Assembly: GCA_036394075.1 (NCBI GenBank)
Contig: DASWFT010000562.1
Span: 1 to 19,782, forward strand
Origin: JAWWPY01 sp036394075
GTDB lineage: Bacteria > Actinomycetota > Actinomycetes > Streptosporangiales > Streptosporangiaceae
Direction: 5' to 3'
DNA: 19,782 nt
Positions within the stretch are counted from its first letter, which is position 1. Each line of letters starts with the position of its first letter. The translations under genes were made by a program, and so were the position numbers. Positions 1-7,158 of this stretch are shown here, in pieces. A model generated the notes under the pieces. It did not search any database. It was not told the origin of the DNA and saw nothing but the letters and a program-made list of their open reading frames with translations.

Positions 1-1836
1 CCGGTGTTCAACCGGGACGTGCTCGCGTCGCTGCTCGGCATCGACGAGACCCTGATCCACGTGCATGCCGTGGACGCGGGCGGCGGGTTCGGAGTGCGCG
101 GCGAGTTCTACCCAGAGGACTTCCTGGTGCCCTGGCTGGCCCGCACGCTACGGCGACCGGTCAAGTGGGTGGAGGACCGCGCCGAGCACCTGGTCGCGGC
201 GAACCACTCGCGGCAGCAGTCGCACCGCATCGCGGCCGCCTTCGACTCCGAGGGCCGGATTATGGGCCTGCGTGACGAGGTCGTGCACGACAACGGCGCC
301 TACTGCCGCACCCACGGGATCTTGGTACCGGAGCTGACGGTGGCGATGCTGCCCGGCCCGTACCGGATCCCCGCCTACCGCGGCCGGATCCAGGTTGTGC
401 TCACCAACAAGACGCCGTGCGGCACCTATCGGGCGCCCGGCCGATTCGAGGGAACCACGGCGCGGGAGCAACTGCTCGACGTCGCCGCCGACCAACTCGG
501 AGTGGACCGGGTCGAACTGCGGCGGCGTAACCTGCTCGGCCCCGGCGAGCTGCCCTGCCAGCGCCCGATGAGCACTCTCGGCACCGACGTTGTGCTCGAC
601 GCCGGGGACTACCCGGCGCTGCTGGCGGCCGCCGTGGCCGAGGCGGCCCGGCTCGGTTATCCGGCCGAGGTGCGGCGGGGCAGGCAGGCGGGCCGGCTGC
701 GCGGGCTCGGTCTCGCCGCGTTCCTGGAGAAAAGCGGGCTGGGCCCGCAGGAGACCGCGGACGTGATGGTCAGCAACACCGGCGCTGTGCATGTGTTTTC
801 CGGCGGGACGTCGCTGGGCCAGGGCATCGAGACGGCACTCGCGCAGATCGCCGCCGATGCCCTGGGCGTCGACCCGGCTGCCGTGAGCGTCGTCAACGGC
901 GACACGGACCTGCAGCCGTTCGGCGGCGGATCCTGGGCGTCCCGGTCCACCGTGGTGGCCGGCAGCGCGGTCCACGCGGCGGCCTCGGCCGTCCGGGTCC
1001 GCGCCATGCAGATCGCCGCCCGGGTACTCGAAGCATCCGAGGACGATCTGGTCGAACTCGATCGAGCTGAGGTCGCCCAGGCTGAGGGTAATCGGGCTGA
1101 AGACGATCGGCCCAAAGGTGATCGCGTCGGAGGCGGCCGGGCTGAAGACGGCCGGGCTGAAGACGATCGCGCTGAAGACGATCGAGCTGAAAGTTATCGC
1201 GCTGAAGACGATCGAGCTGAGCGCAGCGGCGGCTTCCGCGTCCGGGGCGATCCCACGGCAGCGGTGACGCTCGCCGAGGTCGCCCGCGCCACGGCACCCA
1301 CCAGCCAGTACCTGCTGCCCGGCGAACCGGCCGGGCTGTCCGCGCGCCGCCGCTTCGAGGTGACGCACATGACCTACCCGTACGGCGTGCACGTCACGGT
1401 TGTCGAGATCGACCCCGGCACCGGCCAGGTGCAGGTCCTGCGCTACCTGGTGGCCTACGAAGTGGGGCGGGCGATCAACCCGATGATGGTCGAGGGCCAG
1501 TTGCGCGGCGGGGCCGCGCAGGGAATCGGCGGGGCGCTGCTTGAGGAGTTCTGCTATGACGAGGCCGGGCAACCGCAATCGGCCACGTTCATGGACTACC
1601 GGATGCCGACGGCGGCCGAGGTGCCGCCCATCGACATCCTGGTGGAGCAGCAGGCGCCCTCGCCAGGCAACCCGCTAGGCGTGAAGGGCGCGGGTGAGGG
1701 AGGGGTGAGCGCGGCCGGAGCCGCCGTCGCCAGCGCAGTGCGCGATGCGCTCGGCGTAGCAGGCAGCGTCGGCCGACTGCCGCTGACCCCGGCCCGCGTC
1801 CAGGCACTCGCCCAGTCCCCCCGGACAGACCACTAA
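1..1836 (+). CDS. Molybdenum hydroxylase large (Mo-cofactor binding) subunit, xanthine dehydrogenase/CoxL type, 5' truncated by the window
   Basis: The open frame runs from the first base to a TAA at 1834-1836 and is the C-terminal part of a xanthine dehydrogenase/aldehyde oxidase large subunit. Such enzymes hydroxylate N-heterocycles or aldehydes with a molybdopterin cofactor and work with FAD and 2Fe-2S subunits, not visible here. Visible motifs are VDAGGGFGVRGEFYPEDF near the start, the cofactor loop GTYRAPGRFEG, GGTSLGQGIETALAQIAADALG, and GVKGAGEGG, whose Glu is the expected catalytic base. The form I CO dehydrogenase signature AYxCSFR is absent (TYRAPGR instead), so CO oxidation is unlikely. 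Roughly 200 N-terminal residues are missing, and the GTG at 4 is an internal codon rather than a start. A repeat tract of about 60 residues (consensus EDDRA) interrupts the protein at 1039-1218. A regulator gene follows after 15 nt. Family is certain; substrate is unknown. Confidence 0.9.
   Translation, partial: PVFNRDVLASLLGIDETLIHVHAVDAGGGFGVRGEFYPEDFLVPWLARTLRRPVKWVEDRAEHLVAANHSRQQSHRIAAAFDSEGRIMGLRDEVVHDNGAYCRTHGILVPELTVAMLPGPYRIPAYRGRIQVVLTNKTPCGTYRAPGRFEGTTAREQLLDVAADQLGVDRVELRRRNLLGPGELPCQRPMSTLGTDVVLDAGDYPALLAAAVAEAARLGYPAEVRRGRQAGRLRGLGLAAFLEKSGLGPQETADVMVSNTGAVHVFSGGTSLGQGIETALAQIAADALGVDPAAVSVVNGDTDLQPFGGGSWASRSTVVAGSAVHAAASAVRVRAMQIAARVLEASEDDLVELDRAEVAQAEGNRAEDDRPKGDRVGGGRAEDGRAEDDRAEDDRAESYRAEDDRAERSGGFRVRGDPTAAVTLAEVARATAPTSQYLLPGEPAGLSARRRFEVTHMTYPYGVHVTVVEIDPGTGQVQVLRYLVAYEVGRAINPMMVEGQLRGGAAQGIGGALLEEFCYDEAGQPQSATFMDYRMPTAAEVPPIDILVEQQAPSPGNPLGVKGAGEGGVSAAGAAVASAVRDALGVAGSVGRLPLTPARVQALAQSPRTDH
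1039..1218 (+). repeat. 15-bp tandem array (12 units) inside the molybdenum hydroxylase gene
   Basis: Twelve consecutive 15-bp units, consensus GAAGACGATCGNGCT, start at 1039, 1054, 1069 and so on to 1204. The last units are nearly identical and the first ones diverged. In frame they encode EDDRA-type pentapeptides (EDDLV, ELDRA, EVAQA, EGNRA, EDDRP, KGDRV, GGGRA, EDGRA, then EDDRA variants). The tract sits between an alpha-helix ending in ARVLEA and the strand GGFRVRGDP, a position where relatives normally have a short connector. No unit shifts the frame. Confidence 0.9.
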
Positions 1837-1851
1837 CGCGGGAGGCATCAC

Positions 1852-2550
1852 GTGCAACCTGCCCCGATAGGGCAAGCGCCAGCCACACAGCCGGCACCAG
1901 CTCCAACCCCGACACTGGCCACAGGCCCGGGCGGCGGCAGCCTGGGCTACGTCAGCAAGACGGACATGGTGGCCGCGCTCATCCGCGAGCTGATCATCAC
2001 GGGCGAGCTTGCCGCCGGCGAGCAGTTGCGGCAGCGAGACCTGGCCCAGCGATTCCAGGTCAGCCAGACGCCAGTGCGGGAAGCGCTGCGGCGGCTCGAG
2101 TCCGAAGGGCTGGTCATCGGCGACACGCACCGCGGGTTCACCGTCGTCGAGCCGGAAGCCGGCCGAATCGAGGAGAACTTCCAGATCCGCGCCGCGCTGG
2201 AATCCCTGGGCGCCTCACTGGCTGCCCCCAAGATCGACGCGGCCGGGATCGCCCGCCTGAAGGACCTGAACGAGCAGATGCGCGGGTGCGGGGATGACGA
2301 CCCGCGCTACGCGGATCTCAACCGGGAGTTTCACTTCACGCTGTATGAGTACGCCCGCAGCCCGCTGCTGCTGTCGCTGATGCGGCTGCTGTGGGCATCG
2401 CTGCACGGCGGTCCGAAGGTCGCCCGGACGCACGCCGAATCCGCACGCCAGCACGACGCGATCCTCGAAGCGCTCCACGCCGGGGACGGAGCGGCAGCCG
2501 CCGCGGGAACCTATCAGCACATCATGGGCGTGGAGCACGTCACCGACTGA
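1852..2550 (+). CDS. GntR family transcriptional regulator, FadR/FCD subfamily
   Basis: A DNA-binding regulator of 232 residues. A proline/alanine-rich N-terminus (about 1-30) precedes a winged helix-turn-helix (about 37-100) containing GELAAGEQLRQRDLAQRF and VSQTPVREALRRLESEGLV, the GntR signature. An all-helical FCD ligand-binding domain follows (about 105-225), with a metal-ligand-type pattern around DLNREFHFTLYEYARSPLL and a later TYQHI. The GTG start at 1852 is preceded by GGGAGG at a good distance, 15 nt after the molybdenum hydroxylase stop, so the two are probably cotranscribed. FCD regulators usually sense small organic acids and control a neighbouring catabolic operon; control of the Mo-hydroxylase operon is the natural inference. 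The effector cannot be read from the sequence. Confidence 0.9.
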   Translation: MQPAPIGQAPATQPAPAPTPTLATGPGGGSLGYVSKTDMVAALIRELIITGELAAGEQLRQRDLAQRFQVSQTPVREALRRLESEGLVIGDTHRGFTVVEPEAGRIEENFQIRAALESLGASLAAPKIDAAGIARLKDLNEQMRGCGDDDPRYADLNREFHFTLYEYARSPLLLSLMRLLWASLHGGPKVARTHAESARQHDAILEALHAGDGAAAAAGTYQHIMGVEHVTD

Positions 2551-2584
2551 ATACTGACCACTGGCCGGGCGGCTAGTCCCGCGG

Positions 2585-2668
2585 CCGGACCGTCCGGGTG
2601 GCTCGGGCGGCGGACCCCCGGCGGCCGACCCCCGGCGGCCAGCCCCGGCGGCTGGCCCGGCGGCCGAC
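2585..2668. repeat. GC-rich spacer with a 13-bp hairpin and a 14-bp tandem repeat
   Basis: The 149-bp gap between the GntR gene and the hydrolase gene holds an inverted repeat CCGGAC-C-GTCCGG (2585-2597). Four 14-bp units follow from 2613 to about 2668, the first two identical (GACCCCCGGCGGCC). The tract ends about 30 bp before the hydrolase start codon. It could form strong secondary structure in RNA and may attenuate readthrough, but there is no T-run typical of an intrinsic terminator. Confidence 0.6.
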
Positions 2669-2699
2669 TGGCCGTCACCTTCGATCCGGGAGGCCGTCC

Positions 2700-3662
2700 A
2701 TGACCACGATCACCACCGACGATGGCGTCGCGCTGCACGTCGAGAGCACGGGGAGCGGCCAGCCGCTGCTGTTCATCCATGAGTTCGCGGGCGATCACCA
2801 CAGCTGGGAGCCGCAGGTCAGGTTCTTCTCCGGCAGCTACCGGTGCATCACCTACGCCGCGCGCGGGTACCCACCGTCGGATGTCCCCGACGACCCGGCC
2901 GCCTACTCCCAGCAACGGGCGGCCGACGACGCGATCGCCGTCCTCGACGGCCTCGGCCTACCCGGCGCGCACGTCGTGGGCCTTTCGATGGGCGGACTCA
3001 CTGCGCTGCACCTGGCGCTGGGTCACCCTGGCCGCGTTATGTCAATGGTGGTAGCTGGTGCTGGCTACGGCGCGCAGCCGGAACGGCAGGCGGCGTTCCG
3101 CGCGGAATCCGAAGCCATCGCGGACGCGTTCGAGGCAGAGGGTGCCAGCCGGGTCGCGCAGTGGTACGCGGTCGGCCCGGCGCGGGTGCAGTTCCAGAAC
3201 AAGAACCCGCGCGGCTGGGCGGAGTTCGCGGCCGCGCTTGGCGAGCACTCGTCGCTCGGCGCCGCGCTGACCATGCGCGGCGTTCAGTCAGCCCGGCCGT
3301 CCCTGTACGCGCTGCGGGAGGAACTCGCGCGGGTACGGGTCCCCGCGCTGATCATGGTCGGAGACGAGGACGAAGGGTGCCTGGAGACCGCGCTCATGCT
3401 CAAGCGCACCATCGCATCGTCAGGCCTGACGATCCTGCCGCAGACCGGCCACACCGCCAACCTGGAAGAACCTGATGTGTTCAACGCCGCCGTGGACCGG
3501 TTTCTCGCCGCGGTTGGCCGGGGCGCCTGGCGGTGCCGCGACCCACGGTCGCTGTCCGCGTCGACGACCGGGATGACGGCGCCCGCCGCCAAAGACGGAG
3601 AGGCGCAGCCGAAGGAGGGCCCGGGCGCAGCGATGACCGGAGGTCCGCAGGCCGACCGCTAG
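2700..3662 (+). CDS. Alpha/beta hydrolase fold protein
   Basis: A 320-residue alpha/beta hydrolase of the lactonase/esterase-like type (PcaD-like fold). The oxyanion region FIHEFAGDHHSW, the nucleophile elbow GLSMGG (Ser96), the acid in MVGDEDE (Asp222) and the base in TGHTANLEEP (His251) form a complete catalytic triad. The start is the ATG at 2700, with GGGAGG about 7 nt upstream; an upstream in-frame GTG at 2598 lies in repetitive spacer and lacks such a site. After the normal end of the fold (VDRFLAAV) there is an extra tail of about 50 low-complexity residues with no recognisable domain. Its stop overlaps the stop of the convergent gene in the tetranucleotide CTAG (3659-3662). Substrate is unknown; proximity to the Mo-hydroxylase suggests catabolism of a small ester or lactone. 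Confidence 0.88.
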   Translation: MTTITTDDGVALHVESTGSGQPLLFIHEFAGDHHSWEPQVRFFSGSYRCITYAARGYPPSDVPDDPAAYSQQRAADDAIAVLDGLGLPGAHVVGLSMGGLTALHLALGHPGRVMSMVVAGAGYGAQPERQAAFRAESEAIADAFEAEGASRVAQWYAVGPARVQFQNKNPRGWAEFAAALGEHSSLGAALTMRGVQSARPSLYALREELARVRVPALIMVGDEDEGCLETALMLKRTIASSGLTILPQTGHTANLEEPDVFNAAVDRFLAAVGRGAWRCRDPRSLSASTTGMTAPAAKDGEAQPKEGPGAAMTGGPQADR

Positions 3663-4228
3663 ACACCGGCCGCAGCAGCGACCGCCGCTGCGATCATCCG
3701 GGCGTTGGCCGGCACCGAAACCCCCTCAACGAGCACCGTGGGCGTCGCACTGACCCCGCGTGCCGTGGCCAACGCCGTAACGAAGGATGGCCAGTCCAGG
3801 TAGCTGCCGCGCCGCACGCAGCTATCGAACGCCGGGCTGGGCAGTCCCACAGACAGGCCGATTTCGATCAGTTCGGCGTCGCTCAGCCCCGGGCCGCCCT
3901 CAGGCGGCTGGTTGAGGAACAGCGCACGAGCGTATCCGAGGAACCGCCCGCCATCGGAGGCGCAGCCCGACGACGCTGCCGCACGAGAGGAATACCGCGT
4001 GGTCGACGCCGCGTCGAGGAAGTTCATCGGGTGGTACGCCAGGCTGATCAGCCCGTCCGAGACCATGGTGGCGAGAATCTCCCCCGAGGAGAGCTCGAAC
4101 TGGCGGCAGAACGGGCACAGGAAGTCGATGTAGGCGTCAACCGTGACCGGGCCTGCCCCGATCACCACCCCATCGCCTGCCGGTGTCGCATTCGCCGGGA
4201 GGTGACTCGGGACGGTCATATGTGTCAT
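3659..4228 (-). CDS. DsbA-like thioredoxin-fold protein (CPFC), predicted cytoplasmic
   Basis: A 189-residue protein with DsbA/thioredoxin architecture. It has a first strand VTVDAYIDFLCPFCRQF with a CPFC redox motif (Cys38, Cys41), a helical insertion, and the cis-proline loop GVSATPTVLVEG (Pro163). It resembles the family annotated as thioredoxin domain or DsbA family protein in actinobacteria. No signal peptide or membrane anchor is visible at the N-terminus (MTHMTVPSHLPANATPAGDG), unlike secreted DsbA homologues, so a cytoplasmic dithiol or isomerase role is inferred. The ATG at 4228 has GGAGG 4-5 nt upstream. Two further cysteines (89, 137) lie in the helical domain. It is divergent from the P1 peptidase gene, with a shared 199-bp upstream region that carries a perfect palindrome. 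Confidence 0.85.
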   Translation of the reverse strand: MTHMTVPSHLPANATPAGDGVVIGAGPVTVDAYIDFLCPFCRQFELSSGEILATMVSDGLISLAYHPMNFLDAASTTRYSSRAAASSGCASDGGRFLGYARALFLNQPPEGGPGLSDAELIEIGLSVGLPSPAFDSCVRRGSYLDWPSFVTALATARGVSATPTVLVEGVSVPANARMIAAAVAAAAGV

Positions 4229-4251
4229 GGTGCCTCCGTGCAGGTCACTGA

Positions 4252-4269
4252 CGTCGGCGATCGCCGACG
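4252..4269. promoter_or_regulatory. 18-bp perfect palindrome upstream of the DsbA-like gene, candidate operator
   Basis: CGTCGGCGA immediately followed by its reverse complement TCGCCGACG, 24-41 bp upstream of the DsbA-like start codon in the divergent intergenic region. An 8-bp direct repeat GGTCACTG occurs just outside it (4243-4250) and again at 4299-4306. The position fits a dimeric repressor site, but no cognate regulator can be named. Confidence 0.4.
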
Positions 4270-4374
4270 CATCGCGGCCGCCTTCTTGACGCTAACCCGG
4301 TCACTGTCCGCCGGCGCAGCCGGGGCAGCGGGCTGGCGCTATGCTGCTGCCGCATTCAGCCCGGAAGCCCCGGA

Positions 4375-4418
4375 CCGCCGACAGCCAGGAAGGCCTGGGC
4401 CGCCGACAGCCAGGAAGC
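4375..4418. repeat. 25-bp direct repeat upstream of the P1 peptidase start
   Basis: The 18-mer CCGCCGACAGCCAGGAAG occurs at 4375-4392 and again at 4400-4417, a period of 25 bp. The second copy carries the AGGAAG that probably serves as ribosome binding site for the GTG at 4428, so the duplication may have copied a leader segment. Confidence 0.6.
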
Positions 4419-4427
4419 CAGCCCATC

Positions 4428-5630
4428 GTGGAACCTGAGAACCTGACTGGCCCGCACGCGGCGACGCCTTTGGGCAAGCCGCGGGCCAGGTCCCTGGGCA
4501 TACCGTTCGGCGGGACGCCGGGCAACTGGAACGCCATCACCGACGTGCCCGGCGTGCAGGTCGGATACGCGACCATCATCCGGGGGGATTCCGTCCGGAC
4601 GGGGGTGACCGCCATCCTCCCGCGCGGGCCGGCCGGTGCCGCCGACCCGGTGACCGCGGGCTTCTTCTCCCAGAACGGCAACGGGGAGATGACCGGCGTC
4701 TCGTGGATCGAGGAGTCCGGCACGTTCTCGCTGCCGATCGCCATCACCAACACCCACGCCGTCGGGATCGCCCACGCCGCGATCGTCGCCTGGGCCGTCA
4801 GCCACCACCCCGAACTGGCCGATGGCTGGTCCCTGCCGGTGGCGGCGGAGACCTGGGACGGCTATCTCAACGACATCAATGGCCATAACGTCACGGAGCA
4901 GGATGGCATCGACGCGATCGAGGCCGCGGCGGGCGGGCGGATCGAGGAGGGGTCTGTCGGCGGCGGGACCGGCATGAATTGCTATCAGTTCAAAGGCGGC
5001 TCGGGCACCGCGTCCCGGGTCGTGGACTACGCGGGAACGGGCTACACGGTCGGCGTGTTCGTGCAGGCCAACTTTGGTTCCCGCGCCGAACTCACCCTGG
5101 CGGGCATGCCGCTCGGCGAACTGCTCGCCGACGACAATCCCATGGCGGAGCGAGCCGCCGCACCCCCGGGCGCCGGTTCGGTGATCGCGATCGCGGCCAC
5201 CGACGCGCCGTTGCTCCCGCACCAGTGCAAAGCCCTGGCCCGCCGGGTCACGCTCGGCCTGGCCCGGACCGGCACTACCGGGTCGCATTTCTCCGGTGAT
5301 CTGTTCCTGGCCTTCTCCACCGCGAACCCCGGCGCGTTCAGCCCCTACAACCCGGCCTCCCGTCCCGTTCCCCGCTCCAGCCAGGACTCTGAGCACCGCC
5401 TCGACCAGCTGAGGTTCATTCCGTGGGGCCGGCTCGACCCGTTCTTCGCCGCCGTCGTGCAGGGGACCGAGGAAGCCGTCGCCAACGCGCTTGTCGCCAA
5501 CGAGGACATGGTGGGCCGGGACGGCCATCGCACCCCGGCTCTGCCGCGCGACCGGGTCGCCGAACTCTTCCGCGCCCGGCATCAGCGCGGTACCCCGAGT
5601 CCGGGGGGTAGCCGGGAGCTTCGGGGGTAG
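4428..5630 (+). CDS. P1 family peptidase, DmpA/beta-peptidyl aminopeptidase type
   Basis: A member of the DmpA family (Ntn-hydrolase-like, self-processing) that releases N-terminal residues from D-amino acid or beta-amino acid peptides and amides. The family core is clear: N-terminal NAITDVPGVQVGYATI, GSVGGGTGMNCYQFKGG, TVGVFVQANFGSRAELTLAG, and ATDAPLLPHQC followed by LARTGTTGSHFSGDLFLAFST. By analogy with DmpA the chain should be cut just before the Ser in FSGD (Ser289 from this start), giving chains of about 288 and 112 residues. The C-terminal segment DPFFAAVVQGTEEAVANALV is also typical. I prefer the GTG at 4428, giving 400 residues; an ATG at 4341 would prepend a repeat-encoded, unconserved segment and has no evident binding site. 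An aldo/keto reductase gene follows after 57 nt. No signal peptide is seen, so a cytoplasmic enzyme is likely. Confidence 0.88.
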   Translation: MEPENLTGPHAATPLGKPRARSLGIPFGGTPGNWNAITDVPGVQVGYATIIRGDSVRTGVTAILPRGPAGAADPVTAGFFSQNGNGEMTGVSWIEESGTFSLPIAITNTHAVGIAHAAIVAWAVSHHPELADGWSLPVAAETWDGYLNDINGHNVTEQDGIDAIEAAAGGRIEEGSVGGGTGMNCYQFKGGSGTASRVVDYAGTGYTVGVFVQANFGSRAELTLAGMPLGELLADDNPMAERAAAPPGAGSVIAIAATDAPLLPHQCKALARRVTLGLARTGTTGSHFSGDLFLAFSTANPGAFSPYNPASRPVPRSSQDSEHRLDQLRFIPWGRLDPFFAAVVQGTEEAVANALVANEDMVGRDGHRTPALPRDRVAELFRARHQRGTPSPGGSRELRG

Positions 5631-5663
5631 CCCGGGCAAGCTGGGGTACTTAGGGCAGGAGCA
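5602..5663 (+). repeat. Degenerate 21-bp G-rich triple repeat at the peptidase/reductase junction
   Basis: Three related segments of about 21 bp (5602-5622, 5623-5643, 5644-5663) share the pattern CGGGGGTAGCCCGGGCAAGCT. The tract spans the peptidase stop codon and ends 24 bp before the aldo/keto reductase start. It contains more than four G-runs of three or more on the coding strand, so an RNA G-quadruplex is possible. Confidence 0.5.
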
Positions 5664-5687
5664 TTCGCAAGACTTAACGGAGGACTG

Positions 5688-6722
5688 ATGGAATACCGCC
5701 TGCTCGGCAGCAGCGGCTGCGCGGTGTCCGCGCTCGCGCTCGGCACCCTGACCTTCGGCAACGAGACGGACCAGGCAACGTCGTTCGGCCAACTCGACCA
5801 GTTCACCGAGGCCGGGGGAACCCTGGTGGACAGCGCCGACGTGTACGCGGATGGCCGCGCGGAGGAGATCATCGGGCGCTGGCTGGCCGCCCGGCCAGGC
5901 TCGCGCGAGCTGGTCGTGCTGGCCACCAAGGGCCGGTTCCCCACCGATGAGAGCCCGAACGGGCACGGGCTGTCCCGCAGGCACCTCGCACTGGCCCTGG
6001 ACGCGTCGCTGCGCAGGCTGAATGTGGACACCATCGACCTGTACCAGCTGCACGGCTGGGACCCGCTGACCCGCGTCGAGGAGACGCTGCGCTTCCTGGA
6101 CGACGCGGTCCGCGCCGGGAAGATCAATTACGTGGGGCTGTCCAACTTCACCGGCTGGCAGCTGCAGAAGGCGCTGGATATCGCGGAGTTCCGCGGGCTT
6201 TCCGCCCCGGTGTCCGTGCAGCCGCAGTACAACCTGCTGGCCCGCGCGGTCGAATGGGAGATCGTGCCTGCCTGCCAGGCCGCCGGGCTCGGCCTGCTGG
6301 CCTGGTCGCCGCTGGCCAGCGGGTGGCTGACCGGCAAGTACCGGCGCGGCGAGCCGCCCGCGGCGGGCACCCGGGTGGTGGAGAACGCCGACGAGGGGAT
6401 GCGGATCTGGAACCAGCGCGGCCAGTCCGAGCAGACCTGGCAGGTGCTCGACGCGGTGCGCAAGGTCGCCGAGGGCCACGGCGTGTCGCTGGCCCAGGTG
6501 GCCATCGCATGGCTGCTGGCCCGGCCCGCCGTGTCGTCGGTGATCCTCGGCGCGCGCTCCATGGAGCAGTTCGCGGACAACCTGGCCGCGGCCGAGGTGA
6601 AGCTGACGCCTGAGGAGACCCAGCTGCTGGATGACGCGAGCGAGCCGGTCACCCCGGACTACCCCTACGGTGAGCCCGGCCTGTCCCAGCGCAGCCGCCG
6701 CATCCAGGGCGGCCGCTTCTGA
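5688..6722 (+). CDS. Aldo/keto reductase
   Basis: A complete 344-residue NADPH-dependent aldo/keto reductase of the TIM-barrel superfamily, which reduces carbonyls or oxidises alcohols. The full catalytic tetrad is visible: Asp48 and Tyr53 in VDSADVYADG, Lys81 in LATKGRF and His122 in YQLHGWDP. The NADPH-binding end is also present (SSVILGARSMEQFADNL). It resembles the Tas/YajO-like group. The ATG at 5688 has GGAGG five bases upstream. It is co-directional with the P1 peptidase 57 nt upstream and the GNAT gene 60 nt downstream, so an operon is possible. Substrate is unknown; the surrounding amide/heterocycle hydrolases suggest a catabolic aldehyde or ketone. Confidence 0.93.
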   Translation: MEYRLLGSSGCAVSALALGTLTFGNETDQATSFGQLDQFTEAGGTLVDSADVYADGRAEEIIGRWLAARPGSRELVVLATKGRFPTDESPNGHGLSRRHLALALDASLRRLNVDTIDLYQLHGWDPLTRVEETLRFLDDAVRAGKINYVGLSNFTGWQLQKALDIAEFRGLSAPVSVQPQYNLLARAVEWEIVPACQAAGLGLLAWSPLASGWLTGKYRRGEPPAAGTRVVENADEGMRIWNQRGQSEQTWQVLDAVRKVAEGHGVSLAQVAIAWLLARPAVSSVILGARSMEQFADNLAAAEVKLTPEETQLLDDASEPVTPDYPYGEPGLSQRSRRIQGGRF

Positions 6723-6782
6723 GCACCTGGCCGGAACTCGATGCGGGTACAAGCATGTGGGTGGCCGTGTCACGATGGGCAG

Positions 6783-7097
6783 GTGAACGAAACCCCGGAG
6801 ATCGTCGACGACGTGGCCGACTCCCGCTTCGTGGTTGAGGAGGATGGCCAGGTCGCGGAACTCGTGTATCAGCTGGACGGTGACCGGCTGGTGCTGCTTC
6901 ACACCGGCGTGCCGATAGAGCTGGAAGGGCGCGGAATCGGCAGCAGACTGGTGGCCGCCGCGTTCGACGAGGCCGAGCGCCGGGGCCTGACCGTCGTGCC
7001 GCTGTGCCCGTTCGTCCGGGACTGGCTGCAGCGTCACCCGGATGCCGCTGCCACCGTGCCGATCGCAGGCCTGAAGGCGCCGCGCGCCCAGAGCTAG
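6783..7097 (+). CDS. Small GNAT family N-acetyltransferase (COG2388/YjdJ-like)
   Basis: A 104-residue minimal GNAT domain of the YjdJ type. It has the two strands FVVEEDGQVAELVYQLDGDRLVLLHTGVP, the acetyl-CoA loop EGRGIGSRLV (residues 48-57) and the C-terminal VVPLCPFVRDWLQRHP motif with the family's conserved Cys. Acetylation is the family activity, but the physiological acceptor of these mini-GNATs is not established. I chose GTG at 6783 because homologues begin close to the TPEIVDD segment. An ATG at 6741 would add 14 unconserved residues, and neither candidate has a strong binding site. It is convergent with the LLM oxidoreductase gene. Confidence 0.85.
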   Translation: MNETPEIVDDVADSRFVVEEDGQVAELVYQLDGDRLVLLHTGVPIELEGRGIGSRLVAAAFDEAERRGLTVVPLCPFVRDWLQRHPDAAATVPIAGLKAPRAQS

Positions 7098-7158
7098 TGG
7101 CCTGTGTGGGCCGGGGGGCAGCCAGGGTGAGCGCCGGGATTTCGCGCGCTGCCGGTGG

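Noticed and set aside
148..1578. Long minus-strand open frame opposite the molybdenum hydroxylase gene
   Set aside because: It has no recognisable domain and the plus-strand frame is a clear enzyme. It is stop-free because of the GC codon bias of the opposite gene.
1..1836. Form I carbon monoxide dehydrogenase (CoxL)
   Set aside because: The AYxCSFR active-site signature is missing; the loop reads TYRAPGR, fitting other xanthine dehydrogenase-family hydroxylases.
3533..4438. Plus-strand frame opposite the DsbA-like gene
   Set aside because: The minus strand encodes a CPFC thioredoxin fold with a good ribosome binding site; the plus-strand translation is arginine-rich and featureless.
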